Of a stretch of 52,798 bases of DNA, positions 36,304-44,802 are shown piece after piece. The first letter of the stretch is position 1. Each line of letters begins with the position of its first letter. Under the pieces are notes generated by a model. That model searched no databases. It saw only the letters and a list, made by a program, of their open reading frames with translations, and had not been told where the DNA came from. The position numbers were made by a program, and so were the translations under genes. This stretch comes from JAXGTO01 sp040774885 (lineage in GTDB: Bacteria; Actinomycetota; Coriobacteriia; Coriobacteriales; Eggerthellaceae), in NCBI GenBank assembly GCA_040774885.1, contig JAXGTO010000017.1, positions 1-52,798 on the forward strand, given 5' to 3'.

Positions 36304-36318
36304 GGCAGGAGGAATACT

Positions 36319-36972
36319 ATGAAGGTTATTCTGCTCAAAGAGCTCAAGGGAAAAGGCGGAGAAGGCGACGTCGTGGAGGTTGCTCCCGGGTTCGCCAACA
36401 ACTACCTGTTCCCGCAGAAAATCGCCGTTCGTGCTACTGAGGGCAATCTCAAGCAGCTCGATCAGCGTCGCAACAACATCGCCAAGCGCGAAGAGACCCG
36501 TCTTTCCGATGCCGAGGCGCTGCAGAAGCGTCTGGCCGGACTTACGCTGCAGATCGATGCACGCGTGGGCGAAGAAGGCGTGCTGTTCGGCTCGGTTACC
36601 ACCCAGATGATCGCTGACGCTTTGGCTGCCGAGGGAATTGACGTGGACAAGCGCCACATCGACCTCAAGCATGCCATCAAGAAGGCTGGCGAGCACGAGG
36701 CCGTGGTGTCCATCTACCGCGAGATCAAAAGCCCCGTCAAGCTGATGGTGGGCAGCAAGGAGGCCATCGAGGCCGCCGCTGCCGCCGAGGCCGAAGCTGC
36801 TGCGGAAAACGCCGAAGAAGCCGTCGTCGAGGCAGAGGTTGCTGCAGAGGTCGCCGCCGATGCCACCGAAGAAGCCGTCGAAGCTGCGGTCGACCAGGCC
36901 GAGGTTGCCGCCGAATCTGGCGACGCCGTCGAGGTTGAGGTTGAAACCGTCGAGGTAGAAACGGCTGAATAG
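36319..36972 (+). CDS. rplI: 50S ribosomal protein L9 with long acidic C-terminal extension
   Basis: A 217-residue L9. The N domain (MKVILLKELKGKGGEGDVVEVAPGFANNYLFPQKIA) binds 23S rRNA, a long connecting helix follows, and the C domain runs to about residue 148 (HEAVVSIYREIKSPVKLMV). The last roughly 65 residues are a repeat-like Ala/Glu/Val tail (EAEAAAENAEEAVVEAEVAA and onward) not found in standard L9 (about 150 residues). The tail is probably a helical or disordered acidic extension on the ribosome surface. AGGAGG precedes the ATG; last gene of the operon. Confidence 0.95.
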   Translation: MKVILLKELKGKGGEGDVVEVAPGFANNYLFPQKIAVRATEGNLKQLDQRRNNIAKREETRLSDAEALQKRLAGLTLQIDARVGEEGVLFGSVTTQMIADALAAEGIDVDKRHIDLKHAIKKAGEHEAVVSIYREIKSPVKLMVGSKEAIEAAAAAEAEAAAENAEEAVVEAEVAAEVAADATEEAVEAAVDQAEVAAESGDAVEVEVETVEVETAE

Positions 36973-37033
36973 CGCTGAGGCGCATCCACTCGCCTTCGCT
37001 TTGAGTGCGAAGAAGTGGAGATGTGAAAAATAG

Positions 37034-37060
37034 TTTTCCACCGTATTGTACGGTGGAAAA
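37034..37060 (+). repeat. 12-bp perfect inverted repeat before the terminator
   Basis: TTTTCCACCGTA-TTG-TACGGTGGAAAA. The GTGGAAAA word recurs at 37062-37069, so three DnaA-box-like TTTTCCACN words lie within 37034-37069. It could be a terminator part, an operator or a weak DnaA-binding cluster. Confidence 0.6.
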
Positions 37061-37063
37061 TGT

Positions 37064-37108
37064 GGAAAACCCCTTTTGTGGCAGATGGCTGCGGAAGGGG
37101 TTTTCCTT
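37064..37108 (+). terminator. Terminator of the rpsF-rplI operon
   Basis: GGAAAACCCCTT (37064-37075) pairs with AAGGGGTTTTCC (37095-37106) around a 19-base loop, ending in TT. The arrangement should stop transcription in either direction. Confidence 0.7.
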
Positions 37109-37238
37109 ATGCAATGTGGAAGACGATTCGACGCTCTCCGCTACCCGTGAAAACCTGTTGCACCAGCGCCTTCAGCTAGGCGATGGGAGGTAAGATGGCA
37201 GATGGACCAAGACTCGATGAACAGGAACCCACGCCACC

Positions 37239-38675
37239 ATGCCCTCTTATCAGAACCGCAAAAACGACCGCATCGATGACCGCGCCGTACAGGCCTATGT
37301 CGACAATAGCGCCACATCGCGCCATGCGCAGATTCCCCAGAACATCGAAGCCGAGCAGTCCGTGTTGGCCGCCTGCCTTCTTTCCGGCGAAGCCATCGAC
37401 GAAGTTGCCACCAAACTTCAGCCGGAGAACTTCTTCCGCCCAGCCCATCAGCTCATCTTCAAGAGCATGCTCAACCTTCATGTGGCCAACCAGCCCGTCG
37501 ACCACATCAGCTTGGCTGAAAACCTGCGCGCCGAAGGCAATCTCGATGCTGTAGGAGGCAAAGCCTACCTGGTCGAATTGGCTGATAACGCCTTCGCGCT
37601 GACCAACTGGGAAACCCACGCCGATATCGTCAAGCGCACGTCCATCCTTCGCGACCTCATTTACGCATCGGCTGAGATTACGGCTTTGGCCTACAACGCC
37701 CCTGATAATCTGGACGAAGTGGTCGAAGATGCCGAAAAGACGCTGTTCGGCGTAACGGAGCGCCGCGTCTCGTCGTCGTTTCATTCGGTGAGCGACCTGC
37801 TCAACGAAGCATTCGATGAAATCGACAAGCTCAGCAAGCAGGACAACAAGATCGCCGGCGTCGCTACCGGATTCACAGACGTCGATAATCTATTCCATGG
37901 ACTTCGCGGCGGTGACCTGGTCATTTTGGCTGCCCGTCCCGGTGTGGGCAAGACGTCGCTGGCTCTCAACATCGCGGTGAACGCCGCCAAGATGGGATAT
38001 CCCACCACGTTTTTCAGCTTGGAGATGAGCGCCAATCAGTTGGTGCAGCGTATCCTGTGCTCCGAGGCCAAGATCGGACTCGAAAAGGTTCGCGGCGGCT
38101 TCTTGGGCACATCGGATTGGACGGAGTTGGCCAACGCTATGAGCCGTCTTCTCAAGGCGGAACTCTATATCGACGACACTCCTTCGCTTTCCATTTTGGA
38201 AGCGCGCGCCAAAGCCCGTCGCGAATTGCGCGGCAAGTCGAATGGTCTCATCATCGTCGACTACCTGCAGTTGATGCAGCCGCCGAAATCGCGCTCGGAC
38301 GGCAACCGCGCAGTGGAAGTGGGCGAGATCTCACGTGGTCTCAAGGTGCTGGCAAAAGAAATGAACATGCCCGTCATCGCCTTGTCGCAGCTGTCGCGTC
38401 AGGTTGAGATGCGCGGCAAGAGCAAGCGCCCTATGCTTTCCGACCTGCGTGAATCGGGATCGATCGAACAAGACGCCGACATCGTCATGTTCATCGACCG
38501 CAGCATGGATGAAATGGAGGCTGAAGCCGACGAGCGTCCCGATTGGGGAACGGCCAACCTCATCGTTGCCAAGCACCGCAACGGCCCCACGCGAGACATC
38601 ACCCTTTCCTACACGTCCGAGAACACCACGTTCGGCGACTATTTCGACGATTCGCATTTCGAGGGAGGGTTCTAG
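37239..38675 (+). CDS. dnaB: Replicative DNA helicase DnaB
   Basis: A 478-residue ring helicase. The N-terminal collar domain (about 18-125, QIPQNIEAEQSVLAACLLS) interacts with primase. The RecA-like motor starts near 195 with GVATGFTDVDNLFHGLRGGDLVILAARPGVGKTSLA (Walker A), followed by LEMSANQLVQRIL, IIVDYLQLMQ (Walker B), ALSQLSRQVE and DLRESGSIEQDADIV. Complete, no intein. The ATG at 37239 is the only in-frame start (a stop lies at 37218) and has only a weak CAGGAA, while a strong GGGAGG upstream faces another frame. The rplI-dnaB order is common near replication origins in Gram-positives. Confidence 0.95.
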   Translation: MPSYQNRKNDRIDDRAVQAYVDNSATSRHAQIPQNIEAEQSVLAACLLSGEAIDEVATKLQPENFFRPAHQLIFKSMLNLHVANQPVDHISLAENLRAEGNLDAVGGKAYLVELADNAFALTNWETHADIVKRTSILRDLIYASAEITALAYNAPDNLDEVVEDAEKTLFGVTERRVSSSFHSVSDLLNEAFDEIDKLSKQDNKIAGVATGFTDVDNLFHGLRGGDLVILAARPGVGKTSLALNIAVNAAKMGYPTTFFSLEMSANQLVQRILCSEAKIGLEKVRGGFLGTSDWTELANAMSRLLKAELYIDDTPSLSILEARAKARRELRGKSNGLIIVDYLQLMQPPKSRSDGNRAVEVGEISRGLKVLAKEMNMPVIALSQLSRQVEMRGKSKRPMLSDLRESGSIEQDADIVMFIDRSMDEMEAEADERPDWGTANLIVAKHRNGPTRDITLSYTSENTTFGDYFDDSHFEGGF

Positions 38676-38711
38676 ACTCCGTGCGCCGCTCGTTGACGCT
38701 ACACTGAGCAC

Positions 38712-39974
38712 ATGGCCGAATCCGTCACATTCATCCACGCAGCCGATCTCCATTTGGGGGCGCCGTTTCGTGGGCTGCGCGACCTTTCGCCCACGTGGTC
38801 GGACCGCATGGTTGCGGCCATTCCCGAAGCCTTCGACCGCATGGTTTCCGCAGCCGTGGAACGCCGCGTGGACTTCGTGGTGATGGCGGGCGACATCTTC
38901 GATGCATCGCACCCCTCTTACGCCGACTTCCGCCGATTCTTCGATGGCATGGCCGTTTTGGACAAAGCGGGGATCCCCGTGTACCTGTGCACGGGCAATC
39001 ACGACCCTTATACCAGTTGGAAAAGCGATTTCGGAGAGCTTCCCGCATCCGCCTTTCTGTTTCCGGCGGACAAGCCGGGGTATTTCGCCTACCAACGCGA
39101 TGGCCGTCCCTTGGTTTTGCTGGGCGGACGCGGCTATTACAACCAATCCGTATCGCCTGACGAAGACATCGCCGCGGGCATCACCCGCACCAACGCCGAA
39201 CGATCGTTGGGCTGCAGCGCTCCTTTCGGTGTGGGAGTGCTCCATACCGGACTCAATCTCGATCCAACCAAGGCCCCAACCGACCCTTCCAACCTGCTGA
39301 AAAGCGGGATGGATTATTGGGCGTTGGGGCACATCCACCAACCGTGGCAGGATTCTTCCCGCAACCCCCGTCTGGCGTTTTCGGGCTGCATCCAAGGGCG
39401 CGATATCAAGGAAACCGGGCCGCGCGGCTGCTATCAGGTGACATTGAGACAAGGCGAAGACAATCGCGCCGAGTTCATTCCCTGCGCCGGGGTGGTGTGG
39501 CAGCGTCTGGATGTGGATGTGTCCGCCTGCACCACGCTGGTCGAAGTCCACGACGCCATCATGCGCCAGTTGTTCGCCGCCAACGGCAGCGCCCAGTGCG
39601 AAGAGATGGTCGAGCGCATCACGCTTACGGGGCGCTCCGGCCTTCATCAGGTTCTGCGCCAGCCAGGCGTGGTGGATGACTTGCGTTCCAACATCAACGA
39701 CTCCTACCCGGCATTTTTCTGCGATGCGCTCATCGACCGCACCCGACCGGTATTCGACAGAGAGGCCTTGGCACGTGACGGGCTGTTTCCTGCGGCGGTT
39801 TTGCGCCAATCGCAGGCGATGGCATCGCAACCCGATGCCATGCGGGCATTTCTGCAAGAGGAATTCCTGGAGAAGAATATATCGATGCCCGCGTCGTGCG
39901 ATTCCGACGTGGAGGGCCTGCGCCAACAGGCGGAAGACCTGGTGCTCGATCTTCTCGAAGGGGATCGCTCATGA
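38712..39974 (+). CDS. YhaO-type DNA repair phosphoesterase (SbcD/Mre11-like)
   Basis: A 420-residue calcineurin-like nuclease. Metal-site motifs in order: FIHAADLHLG (Asp, His), VVMAGDIFD, CTGNHDPY (Asn-His-Asp), GVLHTG and WALGHIHQP. The C-terminal 150 residues are the capping/partner-binding part of the YhaO family. Its stop overlaps the start of the YhaN-like ATPase as ATGA, so the two form an SbcCD/Rad50-Mre11-like pair processing DNA ends. By family knowledge B. subtilis YhaO-YhaN has the same arrangement. Confidence 0.9.
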   Translation: MAESVTFIHAADLHLGAPFRGLRDLSPTWSDRMVAAIPEAFDRMVSAAVERRVDFVVMAGDIFDASHPSYADFRRFFDGMAVLDKAGIPVYLCTGNHDPYTSWKSDFGELPASAFLFPADKPGYFAYQRDGRPLVLLGGRGYYNQSVSPDEDIAAGITRTNAERSLGCSAPFGVGVLHTGLNLDPTKAPTDPSNLLKSGMDYWALGHIHQPWQDSSRNPRLAFSGCIQGRDIKETGPRGCYQVTLRQGEDNRAEFIPCAGVVWQRLDVDVSACTTLVEVHDAIMRQLFAANGSAQCEEMVERITLTGRSGLHQVLRQPGVVDDLRSNINDSYPAFFCDALIDRTRPVFDREALARDGLFPAAVLRQSQAMASQPDAMRAFLQEEFLEKNISMPASCDSDVEGLRQQAEDLVLDLLEGDRS

Positions 39975-42166
39975 GCGCCTCGTCGTCGTGGTATCTCAAA
40001 CGCCTTGATATCGATGCGTTCGGCGCTTTCGCCCAGCGTGCCATCGGTCCGTTCGCACCGGGAATGAACGTGGTGTACGGTCCCAACGAAGCCGGCAAAT
40101 CGACCATCAACGCCTTCGTTGGCGGCGTGCTGTTCGGGTGGGAGCGCTCGGGCGGCCAGAAGAATTCCTACAAGCCATCCGCATCCGAGCGCAGCGGAAC
40201 GTTGGTGTTCGCGCCGCGAGGTGGCGAGGGTCCCACCATCGAATGTTTCCGTGCCCGCAACGCCGAGGGCATCAAGCCCGATGCAGATCCCGTGGTGCTC
40301 GACGATATCGACAAAGAAACCTATGAGGCCATCTTTGCCCTGAACAGCGACGAGCTGGGCGGTTTGCGTAGAACGTCGGACATCACTGCGCGACTTCTCA
40401 CCGCTGGGTCGGGAACGGGTGCATCGCCTTCGCATGCGCTTGCCGAAATCGAGCGGATGCTGTCCGAAGACATGAGCAAAGCCTCTGCTTTCCCGGATTC
40501 CCACCCCAACCTTCAGGCCGCTTTGGGCGACGTGCGCGAGCGCATCGGCAAGGCGCGGAGCGAAGCCGAGCATTTCAAGCGCCAGAGCCGCGAACTCGGA
40601 GAATTGCAACCGCGTTTGGCCGATATCAGCGCTGCGCTTTCCCAGATGAACGGCGAGATCGAGAACCTGATGCGGCAGCGCGACACGTTGGCGAAGCTCG
40701 ATGCCCGTCGCGACGACTTGCAGCAGCGTCGTCAGTCCGTCCAAGAGGAATCGCGCGTCTTGGCCGCCCAGCGTCGAGAGCAGGCCGACCACGGCACGGC
40801 GGCGCATCTCTCCATCGATGCCGTGGATGAGCAGGCCTTGCGCGATGCCATCGAGGATATGCAGCAAGATGTCACGCGGCTCGAGCATGCGCTTGCTTTG
40901 GCGCGCGAGACGTATGCGGCAACGAGTGCTTCCTACGAGGCGCTCGAAGAAGCCGACGATATCCAGCAGATGCGTCAGAAGGTCAGGCAGCAGCGGCGCC
41001 TCCAAGTGGCTCTTTCCATTATCTTGCCGGTGGTGTTCGCCGGTCTGGGCGTGCCCGTGTTCATTCGCGGCCGCGAAATATCCAGCTTGTCGGTGACGGC
41101 GCTCGGTGCGGTTCTTATCGTGTTTTCCCTGTTCATAGCCGTTGCGGCTGTGGTCATGCTGTTCCGTCCCAACAAAGTGGAAGAGGCTATGGGGCAGCGG
41201 CTGCAGGATGCGCAGTGGGTCATGCTGCAAGACGGCAAGAAAGCCGAGGCTTGCCAGAAGTCGCTGGACGAGTGCCGCGCATCCATTCGCCAGACGCTTG
41301 ACGATTCCGGGCTCGAGGCTGCGCAAGGCAGCCTGCGCCGTGCCCGAGCCCTGCTCGACGAAACCCGCGAGGCGCGCGCCGCAGCCGATTTGCTCGGCCA
41401 GAAGCGCCAGTCGCTGGCCTCGCAGCTATCGATGATCGACGGCTCGCTTGCCGCCGACGACCGCGAACGTCAAGCCGCGTTGGATGCGCTGGGCATGGTA
41501 GACGAGGTTCCCGTGGCCGTGCTCGACGATTTGATAGCCCAAAAAACGGCCAAGCGCGCCGATCAGCAGAAGACCAGCGAGAGCATGAATGCCCGCCTGG
41601 GCGAGTTGCGCCAAGACCTTGCCAACGCCCGGCATCTCAAACAACTCGATGCATACAAGCTCGAAGAGCAGATGATTCGCACGCGCATGGGCGAAACCGA
41701 TCGGGATATAGCGCGGTTGCTTTTGGCGCGCCGCATGCTGGCTGCTGCAGTGACGTCATGGGAAAGCAAGAGCCAGCCAAAGGTATACCAGCAGGCCAGC
41801 AGCTTGTTTTCTCTTATGACGGATGGTGCGTGGGAACAGGTGCGCATCGGTTCTTCCGGAGGAATCGAAGCCGTGGACGCACTCGATCGCGTGCGTCCCC
41901 CCGAGCTCCTATCGTTGGGCACCTGCCAGCAGCTGTACCTGGCGTTGCGCTTGGCCCTGCTGATGGAGGCCGACAACGTGGGCCGGTCCATCCCCATTTT
42001 GGCCGACGACATCCTGGTTAATTTCGACGCACAGCGTCGGAAAGGAGCTGCTCGCGCCTTGTGCCGCCTGGCCGAGACGCGGCAAGTGATCATGTTCACC
42101 TGCCATACCGAAATTGCCGAACTTATGCAGGAAACCTGCGATGAGCCCAACATGGTGCGACTGTAA
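39971..42166 (+). CDS. YhaN-type SMC-like ATPase (SbcC/Rad50-like) with two membrane helices
   Basis: A 731-residue ATPase. The N-terminal head has Walker A YGPNEAGKSTIN (about 37-48). Two coiled-coil arms (about 190-330 and 410-600) follow. The C-terminal head carries the signature LSLGTCQQLYLALRLAL and Walker B IPILADDILVNFDAQR. In the middle, where Rad50 has a zinc hook, there are two hydrophobic helices (LSIILPVVFAGLGVPVFI and ALGAVLIVFSLFIAVAAVVM, about 347-395), so the coils probably anchor in the membrane. It begins inside the yhaO-like stop codon. Together they would process DNA ends near the membrane, which is inference. Confidence 0.88.
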   Translation: MSASSSWYLKRLDIDAFGAFAQRAIGPFAPGMNVVYGPNEAGKSTINAFVGGVLFGWERSGGQKNSYKPSASERSGTLVFAPRGGEGPTIECFRARNAEGIKPDADPVVLDDIDKETYEAIFALNSDELGGLRRTSDITARLLTAGSGTGASPSHALAEIERMLSEDMSKASAFPDSHPNLQAALGDVRERIGKARSEAEHFKRQSRELGELQPRLADISAALSQMNGEIENLMRQRDTLAKLDARRDDLQQRRQSVQEESRVLAAQRREQADHGTAAHLSIDAVDEQALRDAIEDMQQDVTRLEHALALARETYAATSASYEALEEADDIQQMRQKVRQQRRLQVALSIILPVVFAGLGVPVFIRGREISSLSVTALGAVLIVFSLFIAVAAVVMLFRPNKVEEAMGQRLQDAQWVMLQDGKKAEACQKSLDECRASIRQTLDDSGLEAAQGSLRRARALLDETREARAAADLLGQKRQSLASQLSMIDGSLAADDRERQAALDALGMVDEVPVAVLDDLIAQKTAKRADQQKTSESMNARLGELRQDLANARHLKQLDAYKLEEQMIRTRMGETDRDIARLLLARRMLAAAVTSWESKSQPKVYQQASSLFSLMTDGAWEQVRIGSSGGIEAVDALDRVRPPELLSLGTCQQLYLALRLALLMEADNVGRSIPILADDILVNFDAQRRKGAARALCRLAETRQVIMFTCHTEIAELMQETCDEPNMVRL

Positions 42167-42172
42167 TATAAT
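42167..42172 (+). promoter_or_regulatory. -10 box (TATAAT) for purA-purD
   Basis: A perfect TATAAT begins one base after the yhaN-like stop codon. No good -35 is seen. GAAAGGAAGG before the purA ATG is the ribosome site. Confidence 0.65.
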
Positions 42173-42217
42173 CGCATCTTGTGTGCACTCTAGTTGCTGA
42201 CGAAAGGAAGGCATCAC

Positions 42218-43513
42218 ATGCCAAGCACCGTTTTGGTGGGCGCCCAATGGGGCGATGAGGGCAAAGGGAAGATAACCGACCTCATCTCGAACGACTACGA
42301 CTACGTGGTCCGTTACCAAGGGGGCAACAACGCCGGCCATACCGTCATTCACGGCGACAAGAAGCTCGCGTTGCATCTGATTCCCTCGGGGGTCATGTAT
42401 CCGAGCATCACGCCGGTCATCGGAAACGGATGCGTGGTCGATCCGCGCGTGCTCACCGAAGAGATGAAGATGCTGCAGGGCGAAGGATTCTCCACTGACA
42501 AACTGGTGATCTCCTGCGACGCCCACGTCATCATGCCCTACCATATCGCGCTCGATGGGGCCAGCGAAAAGCACCTGGGCAAGCACGAAATCGGCACCAC
42601 CCACCGCGGAATCGGGCCGGCCTACCAAGACAAGGCAGCGCGCACCGGCATCCGCATCCAAGACTTGCTCGACGAGCATATCTTCCGCCAGAAGCTCGAA
42701 ACCAACCTGGCGCTCACCAACCAGGTGCTCGACAAGATTTACGGCCTGCCCACGTATACGGTCGACCAGATCTGCGAAGAATACCTGCCCTACGCCGACA
42801 TCATCCGTCCGCATATGGCTGAAACCGCCCAACTGCTCAATGCCGCGTTGCGCGAAGATAAGAACATCCTGTTCGAAGGCGCGCAGGGCACTCTGCTCGA
42901 CCTCGACCACGGCACCTATCCGTTCGTAACCAGCTCTTCGTGCTGTGCTGGCGGCGCTCCCACCGGCAGCGGTGTGGGACCCAAGGCCATCGACAAGGTG
43001 CTCGGCATCTCGAAGGCCTACATCACCCGCGTAGGCAGCGGCCCGTTTCCCACCGAGCTCAAGGGCGAAACCGGCGACCTGCTGCGCGAAGCGGGCGGGG
43101 AATACGGCGTGACCACCGGGCGCAAGCGCCGCTGCGGTTGGTTCGATTCGGTCATCGCGCGCTACGCGGCTGACTGCAACAGTCTTACCGACATGGCCCT
43201 CACCAAGCTCGACGTGCTGTCTGCCGTCGACACCATCAAGGTGTGCGTTGCCTACGAATCGAACGGCAAAACCTACGATTACTTCCCCATGCAGCACACC
43301 GTGCTGTATCCGGGGCACGTAACTCCCGTCTACGACGAGCTTCCTGGTTGGAAGGGCGTCGACATCACGGGTTGCCGTAGCTTCGACGAATTGCCCGACA
43401 ACGCCAAGGCGTACGTCGAGTACTTGGAAGAAAAAGTGGGCGTGCGCATGAGCCTGATCGCCGTCGGTCCCGACCGCGATCAGACCATCTTCCGCGGCTG
43501 GAGCGCTCGATGA
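42218..43513 (+). CDS. purA: Adenylosuccinate synthetase
   Basis: A 431-residue enzyme joining IMP and aspartate with GTP in the first committed AMP step. Landmarks: VGAQWGDEGKGKITD with the catalytic Asp and P-loop, YQGGNNAGHTVIH, THRGIGPAYQDKAAR, FEGAQGTLLDLDHGTYPFVTSS, and the late GTP/substrate loop VTTGRKRRCGWFD. Full length. The ATG at 42218 is set by a strong ribosome site. It overlaps purD by 4 bases (ATGA). Confidence 0.97.
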   Translation: MPSTVLVGAQWGDEGKGKITDLISNDYDYVVRYQGGNNAGHTVIHGDKKLALHLIPSGVMYPSITPVIGNGCVVDPRVLTEEMKMLQGEGFSTDKLVISCDAHVIMPYHIALDGASEKHLGKHEIGTTHRGIGPAYQDKAARTGIRIQDLLDEHIFRQKLETNLALTNQVLDKIYGLPTYTVDQICEEYLPYADIIRPHMAETAQLLNAALREDKNILFEGAQGTLLDLDHGTYPFVTSSSCCAGGAPTGSGVGPKAIDKVLGISKAYITRVGSGPFPTELKGETGDLLREAGGEYGVTTGRKRRCGWFDSVIARYAADCNSLTDMALTKLDVLSAVDTIKVCVAYESNGKTYDYFPMQHTVLYPGHVTPVYDELPGWKGVDITGCRSFDELPDNAKAYVEYLEEKVGVRMSLIAVGPDRDQTIFRGWSAR

Positions 43514-44802
43514 ACATATTGGTACTCGGCAGCGGAGGGCGCGAGCACGCCATCGCCTGGGCGCTGGCCAAAAGCCCGCGCTGCACCACGCTGTATGCGG
43601 CTCCCGGCAATGGCGGTACGGCGGCCATCGCCGAAAACGTGGCCGGCTTGGATATCTGCGATGGCGCGGCGGTAACGGCGTTCGCCCGCGACCACGCAAT
43701 CGATTTGGTGGTCATCGGCCCGGAAGCTCCCCTGGTGGTCGGCGTGGCCGATGCCTTGCGGGCAGCCGGCATCGCCGCATTCGGCCCCGATGCCAGTGGT
43801 GCGCGGCTGGAAGGCAGCAAGACCTTCAGCAAGCGCTTCATGCAGGAAAACAACCTGCCTACCGCTGCCTATGGCAGTTTTGACAATCGCGAAGAGGCGC
43901 TGGCCTACGTCAAGCAGGTGGGTGCCCCCATCGTCATCAAGGCCGACGGCTTGGCGGCTGGCAAAGGCGTCATCGTTGCCGACGATTTGGAAACCGCTTT
44001 GCAGACCGTCGAGGACATTTTCGGCGGGGAATTCGGCGAAGCGGGCAATCGCGTGGTGGTGGAAGAATGCCTGACCGGTCCGGAGTGCAGCTTGCTGGCG
44101 TTCGTGTCGGCCGGCAAAGCCGCTTGCATGGAACCTGCGCAAGACCATAAACGCGCCTATGACGGCGACTTGGGTCCCAATACCGGCGGCATGGGCGTGT
44201 ATTCTCCGGTGCCCATCGTTTCGGTGGACGAGCTCGATTCCATGCGCGACATCATGCAGCGTGCGGCGCAAGCCACGGCGGGAGAGGGCTTCGATGCAGA
44301 TTACCGCGGCTGCTTGTACGGCGGTTTCATGTTGACGCCCGAAGGCCCCAAGCTTCTGGAATTCAACGCGCGTTTCGGTGACCCCGAAACGCAGGTGGTG
44401 CTCGCACGCCTGGAAACCGACCTGGTCGACGTGATGGAAGCCGTGGCCAAAGGCCATCCCAACATGATCGATTTGCGCTGGAATCGTCAGTATGCCGCAT
44501 GCGTGGTACTGGCCAGCGACGGCTACCCTGGTCATTATGAAAAGGGCAAGGTCATTTTGGGCATCGACGAGGCCGAGGAACTCGAAGGCGTGACGGTGTT
44601 CCACGCGGGCACCGCATTCAACGACGATGGAGAGTTGGTAACCGCGGGCGGCCGCGTGCTGAACGTGGTGGCCTTGGGCGACAGCTTCGATGAAGCGCGC
44701 GAGCGCGCTTACGAAGCCTGCGACTTCATCAATTTCGAAGGAAAACAATTCCGTCACGACATCGGCGCCAAGGCGGCGCAGGGTCGTGCGGCATGGGAGT
44801 GA
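43510..44802 (+). CDS. purD: Phosphoribosylamine-glycine ligase (GAR synthetase)
   Basis: A 430-residue ATP-grasp enzyme catalysing the second step of de novo purine synthesis. Order: N domain NILVLGSGGREHAIAWAL, IGPEAPLVVGVADAL, the ATP-grasp core with SKRFMQENNLPTAAY, VIKADGLAAGKGVIVA and VEECLTGPECSLLAFVS, then the signature NTGGMGVYSPVP and metal-binding LLEFNARFGDPETQ, and the C domain. All landmark residues present. Translation is coupled to purA. Confidence 0.97.
   Translation: MNILVLGSGGREHAIAWALAKSPRCTTLYAAPGNGGTAAIAENVAGLDICDGAAVTAFARDHAIDLVVIGPEAPLVVGVADALRAAGIAAFGPDASGARLEGSKTFSKRFMQENNLPTAAYGSFDNREEALAYVKQVGAPIVIKADGLAAGKGVIVADDLETALQTVEDIFGGEFGEAGNRVVVEECLTGPECSLLAFVSAGKAACMEPAQDHKRAYDGDLGPNTGGMGVYSPVPIVSVDELDSMRDIMQRAAQATAGEGFDADYRGCLYGGFMLTPEGPKLLEFNARFGDPETQVVLARLETDLVDVMEAVAKGHPNMIDLRWNRQYAACVVLASDGYPGHYEKGKVILGIDEAEELEGVTVFHAGTAFNDDGELVTAGGRVLNVVALGDSFDEARERAYEACDFINFEGKQFRHDIGAKAAQGRAAWE

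Noticed and set aside
37034..37110. Replication origin
   Set aside because: Only a few DnaA-box-like words, no AT-rich unwinding stretch and no dnaA/dnaN nearby; they are better explained as part of terminator structures.
37195..37554. 120-codon ATG frame with a good GGGAGG upstream, overlapping dnaB
   Set aside because: The product is Ser/Pro/Thr-rich out-of-frame sequence of dnaB. Mentioned as possible translational interference only.
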